A stretch of 64,000 nucleotides of DNA from Bacillus sp. AFS088145. GTDB lineage: Bacteria > Bacillota > Bacilli > Bacillales > Bacillaceae_G. The translations under genes and the position numbers were made by a program. This document shows positions 53,334 through 61,555 of the stretch, one piece after another. The notes under the pieces were generated by a model. The model made no database searches. It had not been told where the DNA came from and saw only the letters and a list, made by a program, of their open reading frames with translations. Within the stretch, counting starts at the first letter, position 1; each line of letters starts with the position of its first letter. The stretch covers positions 62,001 to 126,000 of the forward strand of contig NZ_NUUX01000021.1 of assembly GCF_002564465.1 (NCBI RefSeq), in the 5' to 3' direction.

Positions 53334-53928
53334 TCACTATGATTCTTTTACTTACAATCTTTATCAGTTTTTGGGAGAGCTTGGCGAAGAAATGAAAATC
53401 GCTAGATATGACAAAATTTCGATAGATGAAATAAAACAAATGAATCCAAAAGCAATTATTCTTTCTCCAGGGCCAGGTAAGCCCGAAGAGAAGCAGGAAA
53501 CGAATGAACTCATTCAAGCTTTTCATAAGACTGTCCCAATACTAGGCATTTGCTTAGGGCACCAAGCAATCGGTTATGCATTCGGCGCAAAAGTTATTAA
53601 AGCAGGACAAATCAAACATGGAAAAACATCGAAAATTAGGCATGATGGCAGTAATTTATTTGCCTATATGTCCCAACCGTTAGAAGTTATGCGATACCAT
53701 TCACTGGTAATTGAAAAAGAAACGATACCGCCATTATTTGAAACTTTAGCATTCTCTATGGACGATCAAGAAATCATGGCTATTAAACACCGAAAATATC
53801 CAATCTACGGTATGCAATTTCATCCGGAATCTATTGGAACAGAATACGGAAAACAACTTTTATTAAACTTTTTAAATGAAATAAGGGAGGAATTAAAAGA
53901 TGAAAGAGTACCTTCAACGCTTAGCTAA
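53317..53928 (+). CDS. trpG: Anthranilate synthase glutamine amidotransferase TrpG
   Basis: The 203-residue class I amidotransferase has the catalytic triad Cys79 (LGICLGHQ) plus His and Glu in QFHPESI. It supplies ammonia to TrpE. Being inside the trp operon it is a dedicated TrpG, whereas in B. subtilis the single shared PabA/TrpG gene lies in the folate operon. GGAGG inside the trpE end serves its ATG. Its own end overlaps trpD by 29 bases. Confidence 0.95.
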   Translation: MILIIDHYDSFTYNLYQFLGELGEEMKIARYDKISIDEIKQMNPKAIILSPGPGKPEEKQETNELIQAFHKTVPILGICLGHQAIGYAFGAKVIKAGQIKHGKTSKIRHDGSNLFAYMSQPLEVMRYHSLVIEKETIPPLFETLAFSMDDQEIMAIKHRKYPIYGMQFHPESIGTEYGKQLLLNFLNEIREELKDERVPSTLS

Positions 53929-54928
53929 TCGAGAGTCGTTTACAGTAGAAGAAATGCAAGTAGCTGTCGGTAGGATTTTACAGGATGATCAAATATCAGA
54001 TAGTGAAATCGCAGCATTTCTAGTTGCTTTAAGAACAAAAGGTGAAACAGTAAACGAAATCGCAGGACTAGTAAATGCAATTCGAAATCATACGGTAGGA
54101 TTTACTAGGAAGTTTCATAATGTCATTGATAATTGCGGGACAGGTGGAGATAACTCATCGAGCTTTAATGTGAGTACAACATCAGCATTTGTTATTGCGG
54201 GAAGTGGAATTCCAATTGCAAAGCATGGAAATCGTAGCATGTCTAGCAAAACAGGTAGCGCCGATGTATTAGAACAATTAGGTGTGGAGTTATCGATCCC
54301 AACACAAGCTTCCGAGGAGCTTTTAGATGAAATAGGCATTACCTTTTTATTTGCTCCATATGTACATCCAAGATTGAAAAAAGTTATGAAGGTTAGACGT
54401 GAGCTGCAAATTCCGACCATTTTTAACTTAATTGGACCTTTAACAAATCCAGTTGAATTAGAGACCCAACTATTAGGAATTTACAGAAGAGATTATTTAG
54501 AAGTTTTTGCAGAAGTGCTAAATAAATTAGGACGTAAACGAGCGATTGTATTAAACGGTGCAGGGCATTTAGATGAAGCATCGTTAGCTGGTGAGAATCA
54601 TATCGTCCTACTAGAAAATAATGAGATGAAAAAGATGACACTTCATCCAGAAGAAGTTGGATTAACTTATTATCCAAATACAGAAATCAAAGGTGGAGAT
54701 GCAAAGAGGAATGCAGATATTCTTCTTCGAGTATTAAAAGGAGAAAAAGGAGCCTTTAGAGATACGGTTTTATTAAATGCTGGTTTAGCAATTTATACTT
54801 CAGGGATTGTCAATCAAATTACAGATGGTATTAGGAAGGCTGAAGAGAGCATCGATTCTGGTGCAGCTTATGAGAAATTACAAAAACTAGTTGAAAAAAC
54901 TAGCAAACTAAAAAGAGAGGTTATTTAA
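53900..54928 (+). CDS. trpD: Anthranilate phosphoribosyltransferase TrpD
   Basis: The 342-residue enzyme joins anthranilate and PRPP to give phosphoribosyl anthranilate. The PRPP-binding motif is NCGTGGDNSSSFNVST and the anthranilate-site motif is KHGNRSMSSKTGSADVLE. The ATG at 53900 has GGGAGG upstream inside trpG. trpC begins at the next base after its stop. Confidence 0.97.
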   Translation: MKEYLQRLANRESFTVEEMQVAVGRILQDDQISDSEIAAFLVALRTKGETVNEIAGLVNAIRNHTVGFTRKFHNVIDNCGTGGDNSSSFNVSTTSAFVIAGSGIPIAKHGNRSMSSKTGSADVLEQLGVELSIPTQASEELLDEIGITFLFAPYVHPRLKKVMKVRRELQIPTIFNLIGPLTNPVELETQLLGIYRRDYLEVFAEVLNKLGRKRAIVLNGAGHLDEASLAGENHIVLLENNEMKKMTLHPEEVGLTYYPNTEIKGGDAKRNADILLRVLKGEKGAFRDTVLLNAGLAIYTSGIVNQITDGIRKAEESIDSGAAYEKLQKLVEKTSKLKREVI

Positions 54929-55717
54929 ATGGAAACCATTTTAGATCGAATCATTTCTCAAAAACAAATCGAAATTAAAAGTTTAAGAGCGATTAGCCAG
55001 AAAATAACGGACCAAGCAAAGAATTTATCATTAATTGAAAAATTAAAAGTTGCAGACCATTTAACGATTATTGCAGAGTTTAAACGAGCATCACCATCAA
55101 AAGGTGATATTAATACAAATCTTAATCCCGCAGAACAAGCAAAAAAATATGAAAAAAATGGAGCAGCAGCAATATCTGTTTTAACTGATACGACTTTCTT
55201 CAAAGGTTCCTTTAAAGATCTGAAAATCGTGCGTGATTCCGTTAATATTCCGATATTATGCAAGGATTTTATTATCGATCCAGTTCAAATAGATATCGCA
55301 AAAGAGCATGGAGCAAACATTATTTTACTAATTGCTGCTGCATTACCTTTTACAAAACTAACTAATTTATATCAATATGCGAAGCAGCAAAATCTCGAAG
55401 TATTGATGGAAGTACATGACGAGGAAGATTTAGAAAAAGCACTAAAAATTAGGCCCGATCTATACGGAATTAATAACCGAAACTTAAAAACATTTGAAGT
55501 GAATCTGGGTGTGACAGAAAGGCTAGCACCACTTATTCAAGCAGATGGAGGTTTCATTATTAGTGAAAGTGGAATTTTCAATCAGTATGATGCAAAACGC
55601 GTAAGAGATGTTGGGGCAAACGGAATTTTAGTCGGAGAGGCATTAATGAGGAGCAATGAATTATCATCAAACATGAGCGAGCTGATGGTTCCTATACTAA
55701 AGGAGGCTAAGCAGTGA
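54929..55717 (+). CDS. trpC: Indole-3-glycerol phosphate synthase TrpC
   Basis: The 262-residue TIM-barrel enzyme closes the indole ring. Key motifs are IAEFKRASPSKGDI with the catalytic Lys, LCKDFIIDP, LMEVHDEEDLEKAL, GINNRNLKTFEVNL and ISESGIF. AGAGAGG lies upstream in trpD. It overlaps trpF by four bases. It is a stand-alone enzyme, not fused to TrpF as in E. coli. Confidence 0.97.
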   Translation: METILDRIISQKQIEIKSLRAISQKITDQAKNLSLIEKLKVADHLTIIAEFKRASPSKGDINTNLNPAEQAKKYEKNGAAAISVLTDTTFFKGSFKDLKIVRDSVNIPILCKDFIIDPVQIDIAKEHGANIILLIAAALPFTKLTNLYQYAKQQNLEVLMEVHDEEDLEKALKIRPDLYGINNRNLKTFEVNLGVTERLAPLIQADGGFIISESGIFNQYDAKRVRDVGANGILVGEALMRSNELSSNMSELMVPILKEAKQ

Positions 55718-56319
55718 AAGTGAAAATTTGTGGCATAACCGATTTAAAAACAGCTAAATGTGCAATAAATGCAGGAGCTGATGCCATTGGATTTGTATTT
55801 GCAGAAAGTAAGCGTCAAATTGAAGTTTCTGAGGCGAAAAAAATCATTGAGTCACTGCCAGATTCGGTGTTGAAGATTGGCGTTTTTGTAAATGAAACAA
55901 AGGAGACATTAGAATCAATCTACGAGGAAGTTGGTTTAACACATCTTCAGCTACATGGAGATGAAACGCCAGAATTTTGTCGTTCATTATCCTTTCCAGT
56001 AATCAAAGCATTACGAGTTCAATCGGAAAAGGACGTTGAAAAAATCGCAGAATATGATTGTGATTATATTTTAGTAGATAGCCCGAGTGGAAAATATCGT
56101 GGCGGAAATGGAACAACATTTAACTGGGGCCTTGTTAAATCAAGGAAAACAGATAACTTGATTTTAGCTGGTGGATTGACAATTGAGAATGTAATACATG
56201 CAACTAGCCTCGTAAAACCAATAATGGTTGATGTAAGTAGTGGAGTCGAAACGAACGGGAAAAAAGATGAAGAAAAAATAAAAAGTTTTATAAAAAAAGT
56301 TAAATTAGGAGGAATTTAA
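55714..56319 (+). CDS. trpF: Phosphoribosylanthranilate isomerase TrpF
   Basis: The 201-residue TIM-barrel enzyme has the catalytic Cys in VKICGITD (residue 5) and the catalytic Asp in LVDSPSG, with LAGGL and DVSSGVE forming the phosphate site. The start is GTG 55714 overlapping the trpC stop (GTGA), with AAGGAGG upstream. trpB starts at the base after its stop. Confidence 0.96.
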   Translation: MKVKICGITDLKTAKCAINAGADAIGFVFAESKRQIEVSEAKKIIESLPDSVLKIGVFVNETKETLESIYEEVGLTHLQLHGDETPEFCRSLSFPVIKALRVQSEKDVEKIAEYDCDYILVDSPSGKYRGGNGTTFNWGLVKSRKTDNLILAGGLTIENVIHATSLVKPIMVDVSSGVETNGKKDEEKIKSFIKKVKLGGI

Positions 56320-57519
56320 ATGTCTACGTACACACTTCCAGATGTAAAAGGTCATTTCGGTATGTATGGAGGGAAATATATACCTGAAACGCTTGTTCAA
56401 GCCATAACAGAATTAGAAGAGGCTTATTCAACTATTAAAGATGATCCAGCGTTTAATGAGGAAATTGAAAGCTTGTTAAAGGATTATGTCGGTCGCCAAA
56501 CACCTCTTTACTTTGCAGAAAATTTAACTAAGCATGCTAACGGAGCTAATATTTATTTAAAGCGTGAGGATTTAAATCATACTGGTGCCCACAAAATTAA
56601 CAACGCAATAGGTCAGGCATTACTTGCGATTCGAATGGGTAAACGAAAAATCGTTGCTGAAACAGGAGCGGGACAACATGGTGTAGCAACTGCAACAATT
56701 TGTGCTTTATTAAATTTAGAATGTGTTATTTTCATGGGTGCTGAGGATGTTCGAAGACAAGAACTGAATGTTTTCCGAATGGAATTACTAGGCGCAAAAG
56801 TGATTAGTGTTGAATCCGGAAGTGCGACATTAAAGGATGCAGTAAATGAAGCCCTTCGTTACTGGGTTGCAAATGTAGATGACACTCATTATTTATTAGG
56901 ATCAGTAATGGGGCCACACCCTTTTCCTATGATGGTACGAGATTTCCAAAGTGTAATTGGAAAAGAAACAAGACAACAATTTTTAGCGAAGGAAGGCAAA
57001 CTACCTGATGCGGTAGTAGCTTGTATTGGCGGGGGAAGTAATGCAATTGGTATGTTCCATTCATTTATAACGGACGAAAGTGTAAAGTTATTTGGAGTAG
57101 AGGCAGCTGGGCATGGAATCAATACAGATAAGCAAGCAGCATCTTTAACTAAAGGCGTACCAGGGGTATTACACGGTGCATTAATGTATTTACTTCAAGA
57201 TGAAGATGGTCAAATACAAGAAGCCCATTCAATTTCTGCAGGACTTGACTACCCAGGGGTAGGTCCTGAGCATTGCTATTTGAAAGATATTGAGCGAGTA
57301 AAATATGAATCAATCACAGATGAAGAAGCACTTGAAGCATTCCAATTACTAGCAAGATTAGAGGGAATAATCCCAGCATTGGAAAGTGCACATGCAGTGG
57401 CTTATGCAATAAAGCTAGCAGCAACGATGCAGAAAGATGAAAATTTAGTCATTTGTTTATCTGGCAGAGGCGATAAAGATGTTCATACCGTTCGTGAGAG
57501 ATTAAAGGAGGGGAAATAA
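56320..57519 (+). CDS. trpB: Tryptophan synthase beta subunit TrpB
   Basis: The 399-residue PLP enzyme joins indole and serine. The PLP lysine is Lys92 in [11 protein letters not shown]. The phosphate-binding loop is [10 protein letters not shown], and GRGDKD near the C-terminus completes the site. GGAGG at the end of trpF serves the ATG. It forms an alpha2-beta2 channelling complex with TrpA. Confidence 0.98.
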   Translation: MSTYTLPDVKGHFGMYGGKYIPETLVQAITELEEAYSTIKDDPAFNEEIESLLKDYVGRQTPLYFAENLTKHANGANIYLKREDLNHTGAHKINNAIGQALLAIRMGKRKIVAETGAGQHGVATATICALLNLECVIFMGAEDVRRQELNVFRMELLGAKVISVESGSATLKDAVNEALRYWVANVDDTHYLLGSVMGPHPFPMMVRDFQSVIGKETRQQFLAKEGKLPDAVVACIGGGSNAIGMFHSFITDESVKLFGVEAAGHGINTDKQAASLTKGVPGVLHGALMYLLQDEDGQIQEAHSISAGLDYPGVGPEHCYLKDIERVKYESITDEEALEAFQLLARLEGIIPALESAHAVAYAIKLAATMQKDENLVICLSGRGDKDVHTVRERLKEGK

Positions 57520-57521
57520 TA

Positions 57522-58307
57522 ATGAATCGAATTGAATTCCAATTTTCAGAACGACTTAAAAAAGGTGAAAAGCTATTTATTCCTTATGTAATGGCAGGAG
57601 ATGGTGGTCTTGAAGTATTAGGGGGAAGACTTGCTTTACTAGAAAAATTTGGCGCATCGGCAATCGAAATAGGTATTCCATTCTCAGACCCAGTAGCAGA
57701 CGGACCAGTAATTCAAAAAGCAGGAATTCGAGCATTACAAGCTGGTACAACATTACAAGCTGTAATTGAAAAAATAAAAGAAGTTCGTAAATTAATCTCT
57801 GTACCTTTAATCGTCATGACATATATGAATCCCATTTTAGCTTATGGAATTGACAGGTTCGTATCTGACCTTCAGCAAGCAGGAGTAGACGGCTGTATTA
57901 TTCCTGATCTACCAATCGAAGAAGAAGAAATTATCATTCATCAACTTGAAGACTTTGGAGTAGAACTAATTCGTTTAGTCACAATGGCTACGCCAAAAGA
58001 TCGAATCATTAAAATTGCTGAAAAAGGAAGAGGTTTCTTATACACAGTAACAGTAAAAGGGATTACTGGTGTTCGAAATGAGCTAGAAGACAGCCTATCA
58101 TCCTTTTTAAAAAGTGTTAAAGAAATTAGTAATAAACCTGTCATAGCTGGATTCGGTGTATCTACCCCAGAACAAGTAAAGGAATTAAGCCAAGATTGTG
58201 ATGGAGTCATTGTTGGTAGTAAAATTGTTGATTTATTTAATCAAAATAAGATCAATGAAATAAAACTTTTAATGGAATCAAGTTTAGTAAGTGAAGAAGT
58301 AATTTAA
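57522..58307 (+). CDS. trpA: Tryptophan synthase alpha subunit TrpA
   Basis: The 261-residue TIM barrel cleaves indole-3-glycerol phosphate and passes indole to TrpB. Catalytic Glu49 and Asp60 lie in AIEIGIPFSDPVADGP. GVDGCIIPDLP and GFGVSTPEQV are the other family motifs. AGGAGGGG lies at the end of trpB. It is the last gene of trpEGDCFBA. Confidence 0.97.
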   Translation: MNRIEFQFSERLKKGEKLFIPYVMAGDGGLEVLGGRLALLEKFGASAIEIGIPFSDPVADGPVIQKAGIRALQAGTTLQAVIEKIKEVRKLISVPLIVMTYMNPILAYGIDRFVSDLQQAGVDGCIIPDLPIEEEEIIIHQLEDFGVELIRLVTMATPKDRIIKIAEKGRGFLYTVTVKGITGVRNELEDSLSSFLKSVKEISNKPVIAGFGVSTPEQVKELSQDCDGVIVGSKIVDLFNQNKINEIKLLMESSLVSEEVI

Positions 58308-58316
58308 TAAAAAGCG

Positions 58317-58351
58317 AATCAGGCTATATTAATTAGTGGCCTGATTTTTTT
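58317..58351 (+). terminator. Terminator of the trp operon
   Basis: AATCAGGC (58317-58324) pairs with GCCTGATT (58339-58346), followed by a T run. Confidence 0.88.
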
Positions 58352-58592
58352 ATGTAATTTTTGGGGTATATTATTGATCTTAGCCTTGCTAAGCTCTGAA
58401 ATATAACGGAATCTAGTTAATAATTAGTCTGTGTTAAGCTTTTTAGATGAAAAGATTGATTAGGATAAATAATATCATCTGTTTTTAGTGGATTTCATCA
58501 TAAATACGGTAAGCGGTATGGGTATAGTTATCGTTTAATTGCGATTATCGAAATTTATTTTCAGATCCTCAATATTTCAAAATGATCCAAAA

Positions 58593-58779
58593 GTATCCAC
58601 AAATAAAGGAGTGTTCCTAAAAAAACTCAACTACAAACTATCCACTAATTTTACAGTTCTCCACATTTTTATGGGAAGTTTTCCACATAATAGCGGAATA
58701 TCCACAAAAAATTCACTCCCAAAAAATATAACTACAAACTATCCACAGAAATTTATATGATTTAAAAAAGTTTTCCACA
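58593..58779 (+). promoter_or_regulatory. Unidirectional array of seven DnaA-box-like motifs
   Basis: Nine-base motifs ending TCCACA (or TCCACT) start at 58593, 58638, 58657, 58679, 58698, 58739 and 58771, all in one orientation. None is a perfect TTATCCACA, but five of the seven differ from it at a single position. A 17-base repeat, AACTACAAACTATCCAC, occurs at 58629 and 58730, so part of the array arose by a duplication of about 101-105 bases. The 58352-58882 gap has no credible gene. A frame of 73 codons at 58539-58760 has no ribosome site. Confidence 0.55.
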
Positions 58780-58882
58780 ATTGCAAAGTACGCGCTTTTT
58801 CTCTTTAGGACATATGTCCTTCCCAAACAACCATCCAATATCGTTTAATAATGAAGAAATCAAAATGTCAGGAGAGAAAAAT

Positions 58883-59308
58883 ATGAAAGGAATTTTATTA
58901 GCAATTATCGGCGGAGCATTCATTACACTACAGGGAGTTGCAAATTCGCAAATTAGTAGTGATATTGGCACGTGGCAAGCAGCTACAATTACACAGTTTA
59001 CAGGTTTTATTGTAGCTTTATTCATACTACTTTTAATAAAAGATAAAAAATTAGCTGAAGTTAAAAAAGTGAATCCAATTTATTTATTAAGTGGGGCACT
59101 TGGAGCATTTGTTATCTTTTGTAATGTGACATCAATTCATATTATTGGTGTGACATTTTCAATTTCTGTTCTTTTAATCGCACAGCTAAGTTTAACATTT
59201 ATCATTGATAGTAGAGGCTGGTTCGGAGTCAAAAAGCTTACTATTAGTCCGTCACAATTTATTGGAATTGGTATGATGTTGATCGGTGTGATTGTGTTAG
59301 GTTCTTAA
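58883..59308 (+). CDS. DMT-family YdcZ-type membrane protein, copy 1
   Basis: The 141-residue product starts at ATG 58883, with AGGAGAG at normal distance; a longer frame from 58781 runs through the motif array. It has four or five helices of the DUF606/YdcZ family (GILLAIIGGAFITLQGVANSQIS, PIYLLSGALGAFVIFCNVTSI). These half-size DMT transporters often occur in pairs. The partner lies 0.8 kb downstream behind a Crp/Fnr regulator. The substrate is unknown. Confidence 0.85.
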   Translation: MKGILLAIIGGAFITLQGVANSQISSDIGTWQAATITQFTGFIVALFILLLIKDKKLAEVKKVNPIYLLSGALGAFVIFCNVTSIHIIGVTFSISVLLIAQLSLTFIIDSRGWFGVKKLTISPSQFIGIGMMLIGVIVLGS

Positions 59309-59336
59309 AAGTAAATTTACAGGAGGTGAAGTTAAC

Positions 59337-60035
59337 TTGAAAATCACTAGTGATATTGAACAAATTAATCATTTTTTAGCTGAACATAATATTGAAGCAG
59401 TTTTTAATGAGGATTTAAAAGCTCATATGACTCTTAAACAATTCATGCAAGGAGACCTTATTTGTTCTCAAGGAGACTCACCAAAAAATTTGTTTATTTT
59501 AGTAAAAGGGAAAATCAAAGTTTATACTTCTTCAGCGGAGGGTAAAACATTAATTCTATCATTTAAGACGCCTCTTGAATTAATTGGCGACATTGAATAT
59601 GTAAGAGGCTCTAACTATATAAATACGGTTGAAGCCATATCTGCGGTTGAGATGATTGCTGTAGATTATCGCTGGCTAAAAAAATTTGGTAAAGACTATG
59701 CACCGTTTCTTCAATTCTTATTAGACATCATAACGGAAAAGTTTCTTATTAAGTCGAATTCAATGAGCTTTAATTTAATGTATCCAGTAGAAGTTAGACT
59801 AGCAAGTTACTTATTATCGGTTTCATACCATGAAGCGAATTCTTTACAAAACGATAATTTAAATCCAATCAATCTTAAAGACGCAGCAAATCTAATCGGA
59901 ACGAGTTATCGACATGTTAATCGAGTTATTCAACAGTTCTGTAAGGATGACCTAGTAGAGCGAAAAAAAGGGAGTATCCTTATTAAAGATCGAGCCGGTT
60001 TGAGTATTCTTGCAAGTAATAATATATACGAATGA
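59337..60035 (+). CDS. Crp/Fnr-family transcriptional regulator (YeiL-like)
   Basis: The 232-residue product has an N-terminal cyclic-nucleotide-binding fold (about 25-130, FMQGDLICSQGDSPKNLFILVKGKIKVYTSS) and a C-terminal winged helix-turn-helix (DAANLIGTSYRHVNRVIQQFCKDDLVERKKGSI). The arrangement is that of YeiL. No Cys cluster for an Fe-S centre is visible, so oxygen sensing is unlikely. TTG 59337 is placed by AGGAGGTG. It lies between two ydcZ genes in one transcription direction and is their likely regulator. Confidence 0.85.
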   Translation: MKITSDIEQINHFLAEHNIEAVFNEDLKAHMTLKQFMQGDLICSQGDSPKNLFILVKGKIKVYTSSAEGKTLILSFKTPLELIGDIEYVRGSNYINTVEAISAVEMIAVDYRWLKKFGKDYAPFLQFLLDIITEKFLIKSNSMSFNLMYPVEVRLASYLLSVSYHEANSLQNDNLNPINLKDAANLIGTSYRHVNRVIQQFCKDDLVERKKGSILIKDRAGLSILASNNIYE

Positions 60036-60077
60036 TAGTTTTAGGAATCATACAGAAATTTTTGGGAGGTGCAATTT

Positions 60078-60560
60078 ATGCTTTATGGATTAATATTATC
60101 TTTAATAGCAGGATCACTAATTGGTTTACAAAATATATTCAATAGTAAAGTTAATGAACGGGCGGGAATATGGGTAACAACTACATTTGTATTAGGAATG
60201 GGCTTTTTAGCTTCTTTCGGAATGGGGCTTTTATTTGAAGGTAAGGAATTATTTGTTTTGCATAATATGAAAAATTGGTATTGGATTAGCGGAATAGTCG
60301 GTGTAGGTGTTGTTTTCTGCTTAACGAATAGTACTAAAATTCTTGGACCAACTTATGCGATATCAATTGTTCTCACATCTCAATTATTTTTTGCAATGTT
60401 ATTTGATTCTATGGGATGGCTAGGTCTTGAGAAAGTTCCGTTTTCTCCTAAGCATCTAATTGGTGTTTTGCTTATTATAAGTGGTATATTAATTTTTAAA
60501 TTAAGCGGAATAAGTTTGAAACGTATTAAGCTAGTTAAAAATCAATCTAGTAAAATATGA
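60078..60560 (+). CDS. DMT-family YdcZ-type membrane protein, copy 2
   Basis: The 160-residue product starts at ATG 60078 with GGGAGGT at 60064-60070. It has the same DUF606 fold as copy 1 (LILSLIAGSLIGLQNIFNSKVNERAG, GPTYAISIVLTSQLFFAMLFDSMGWLG). It probably forms a heterodimeric transporter with copy 1, as paired small DMT proteins do. A basic tail of about 20 residues follows the last helix. Confidence 0.86.
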   Translation: MLYGLILSLIAGSLIGLQNIFNSKVNERAGIWVTTTFVLGMGFLASFGMGLLFEGKELFVLHNMKNWYWISGIVGVGVVFCLTNSTKILGPTYAISIVLTSQLFFAMLFDSMGWLGLEKVPFSPKHLIGVLLIISGILIFKLSGISLKRIKLVKNQSSKI

Positions 60561-60588
60561 ATTAAATAAATAGAGATGGGGAAATGTT

Positions 60589-61308
60589 ATGAAAACATAC
60601 AAAACATTATTATTAGATGTAGATGATACATTATTAGATTTTGGTGCAGCGGAAAAAGTAGCATTACAATCTCTATTTATAGATCAAAATATACCATTAA
60701 CAGATGAAATCAAATCAAGGTATAAAGAGATTAACCATGGACTTTGGAAGTCATTTGAAGAAGGTAAAATAAGTCGGGATGATGTGGTTAACATACGTTT
60801 TTCAACCTTATTTAAAGAGTTTGGTATTGAAGTTGACGGTTTTCTGCTGGAACAATCTTACCAAAGTTATTTAGGAGAGGGAAATCAATTAGTTGAAGGT
60901 GCATATGAATTACTTACAAGTCTTCAGCATGAGTTCGAATTATATATTGTCACAAACGGAGTTTCAAAGACACAATATAAACGTTTGAATGCGGCGGGTA
61001 TTTATCCTTTCTTTAAAGACATTTTCGTTTCTGAGGATACTGGTTATCAAAAACCGATGAATGAATACTTCCAATATGTATTTGATCGAATTCCAAATTT
61101 TGAATTAGATAAGACATTGATAATTGGAGATTCATTTAGCGCGGATATAATTGGTGGGGCAGGGTCAGGAATTGATACTTGCTGGGTCAATCCAAAAATG
61201 TTTTCAAATGAATCAGATATAATTCCAACCTATGAAATTCAAAAACTTGATGAACTTTATAAGATTTTAAATATTGAACAGAAGGTTTTAGCTACTTCAT
61301 TTAACTAA
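60589..61308 (+). CDS. HAD-family hydrolase, YjjG/YfnB-type nucleotidase
   Basis: The 239-residue HAD phosphatase has motif I LLLDVDDTLLDF (Asp10, Asp12), motif II TNGVS, a conserved Lys in YQKPMNEYF and motif III IIGDSFSADIIGG. The helical cap and length match the YjjG/YfnB group, which dephosphorylates nucleoside monophosphates, including non-canonical ones. The link to the ydcZ genes upstream is only positional (28-base gap). GGGGA precedes the ATG. Confidence 0.88.
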   Translation: MKTYKTLLLDVDDTLLDFGAAEKVALQSLFIDQNIPLTDEIKSRYKEINHGLWKSFEEGKISRDDVVNIRFSTLFKEFGIEVDGFLLEQSYQSYLGEGNQLVEGAYELLTSLQHEFELYIVTNGVSKTQYKRLNAAGIYPFFKDIFVSEDTGYQKPMNEYFQYVFDRIPNFELDKTLIIGDSFSADIIGGAGSGIDTCWVNPKMFSNESDIIPTYEIQKLDELYKILNIEQKVLATSFN

Positions 61309-61376
61309 GACCCCCTTAAAAAGCAAAGTTTTTCACTCAATCGGATCGTTGATTTTTGAATTTAGTTTACACACTT

Positions 61377-61412
61377 AAAGCAAAAAGTTATATACTTTTT
61401 GCTTTTTTATTT
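61377..61412 (+). terminator. Terminator after the HAD gene
   Basis: AAAGCAAAAAGT (61377-61388) pairs with ACTTTTTGCTTT (61394-61405), followed by a T run. Confidence 0.9.
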
Positions 61413-61452
61413 TGCATAAATTAGAAAATATTGGAATAAAAATTATTGACAC

Positions 61453-61467
61453 TGATAATCATTATCA
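61453..61467. promoter_or_regulatory. Fur box 1 of the siderophore operon
   Basis: TGATAATCATTATCA is a perfect 7-1-7 Fur operator. It directly follows TTGACA (61446-61451), and TATAAT at 61473-61478 lies just beyond, so it overlaps the likely promoter. Confidence 0.92.
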
Positions 61468-61492
61468 CTTAATATAATAAATGTGTTTTTGT

Positions 61493-61507
61493 TGATAATA
61501 ATTATCA
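61493..61507. promoter_or_regulatory. Fur box 2 of the siderophore operon
   Basis: TGATAATAATTATCA is a second perfect 7-1-7 Fur operator, 40 bases after the first, in the leader. A weaker TGAAAATCATT lies at 61530-61540. Confidence 0.9.
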
Positions 61508-61555
61508 TTATCATCTGTTTGGACTTAAATGAAAATCATTAGAGGATGTGTAGAA

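Noticed and set aside
58539-58760. A 73-codon plus-strand frame between trpA and the first ydcZ gene.
   Set aside because: It lies in the DnaA-box-like array, has no ribosome binding site, and its product only mirrors the repeated DNA.
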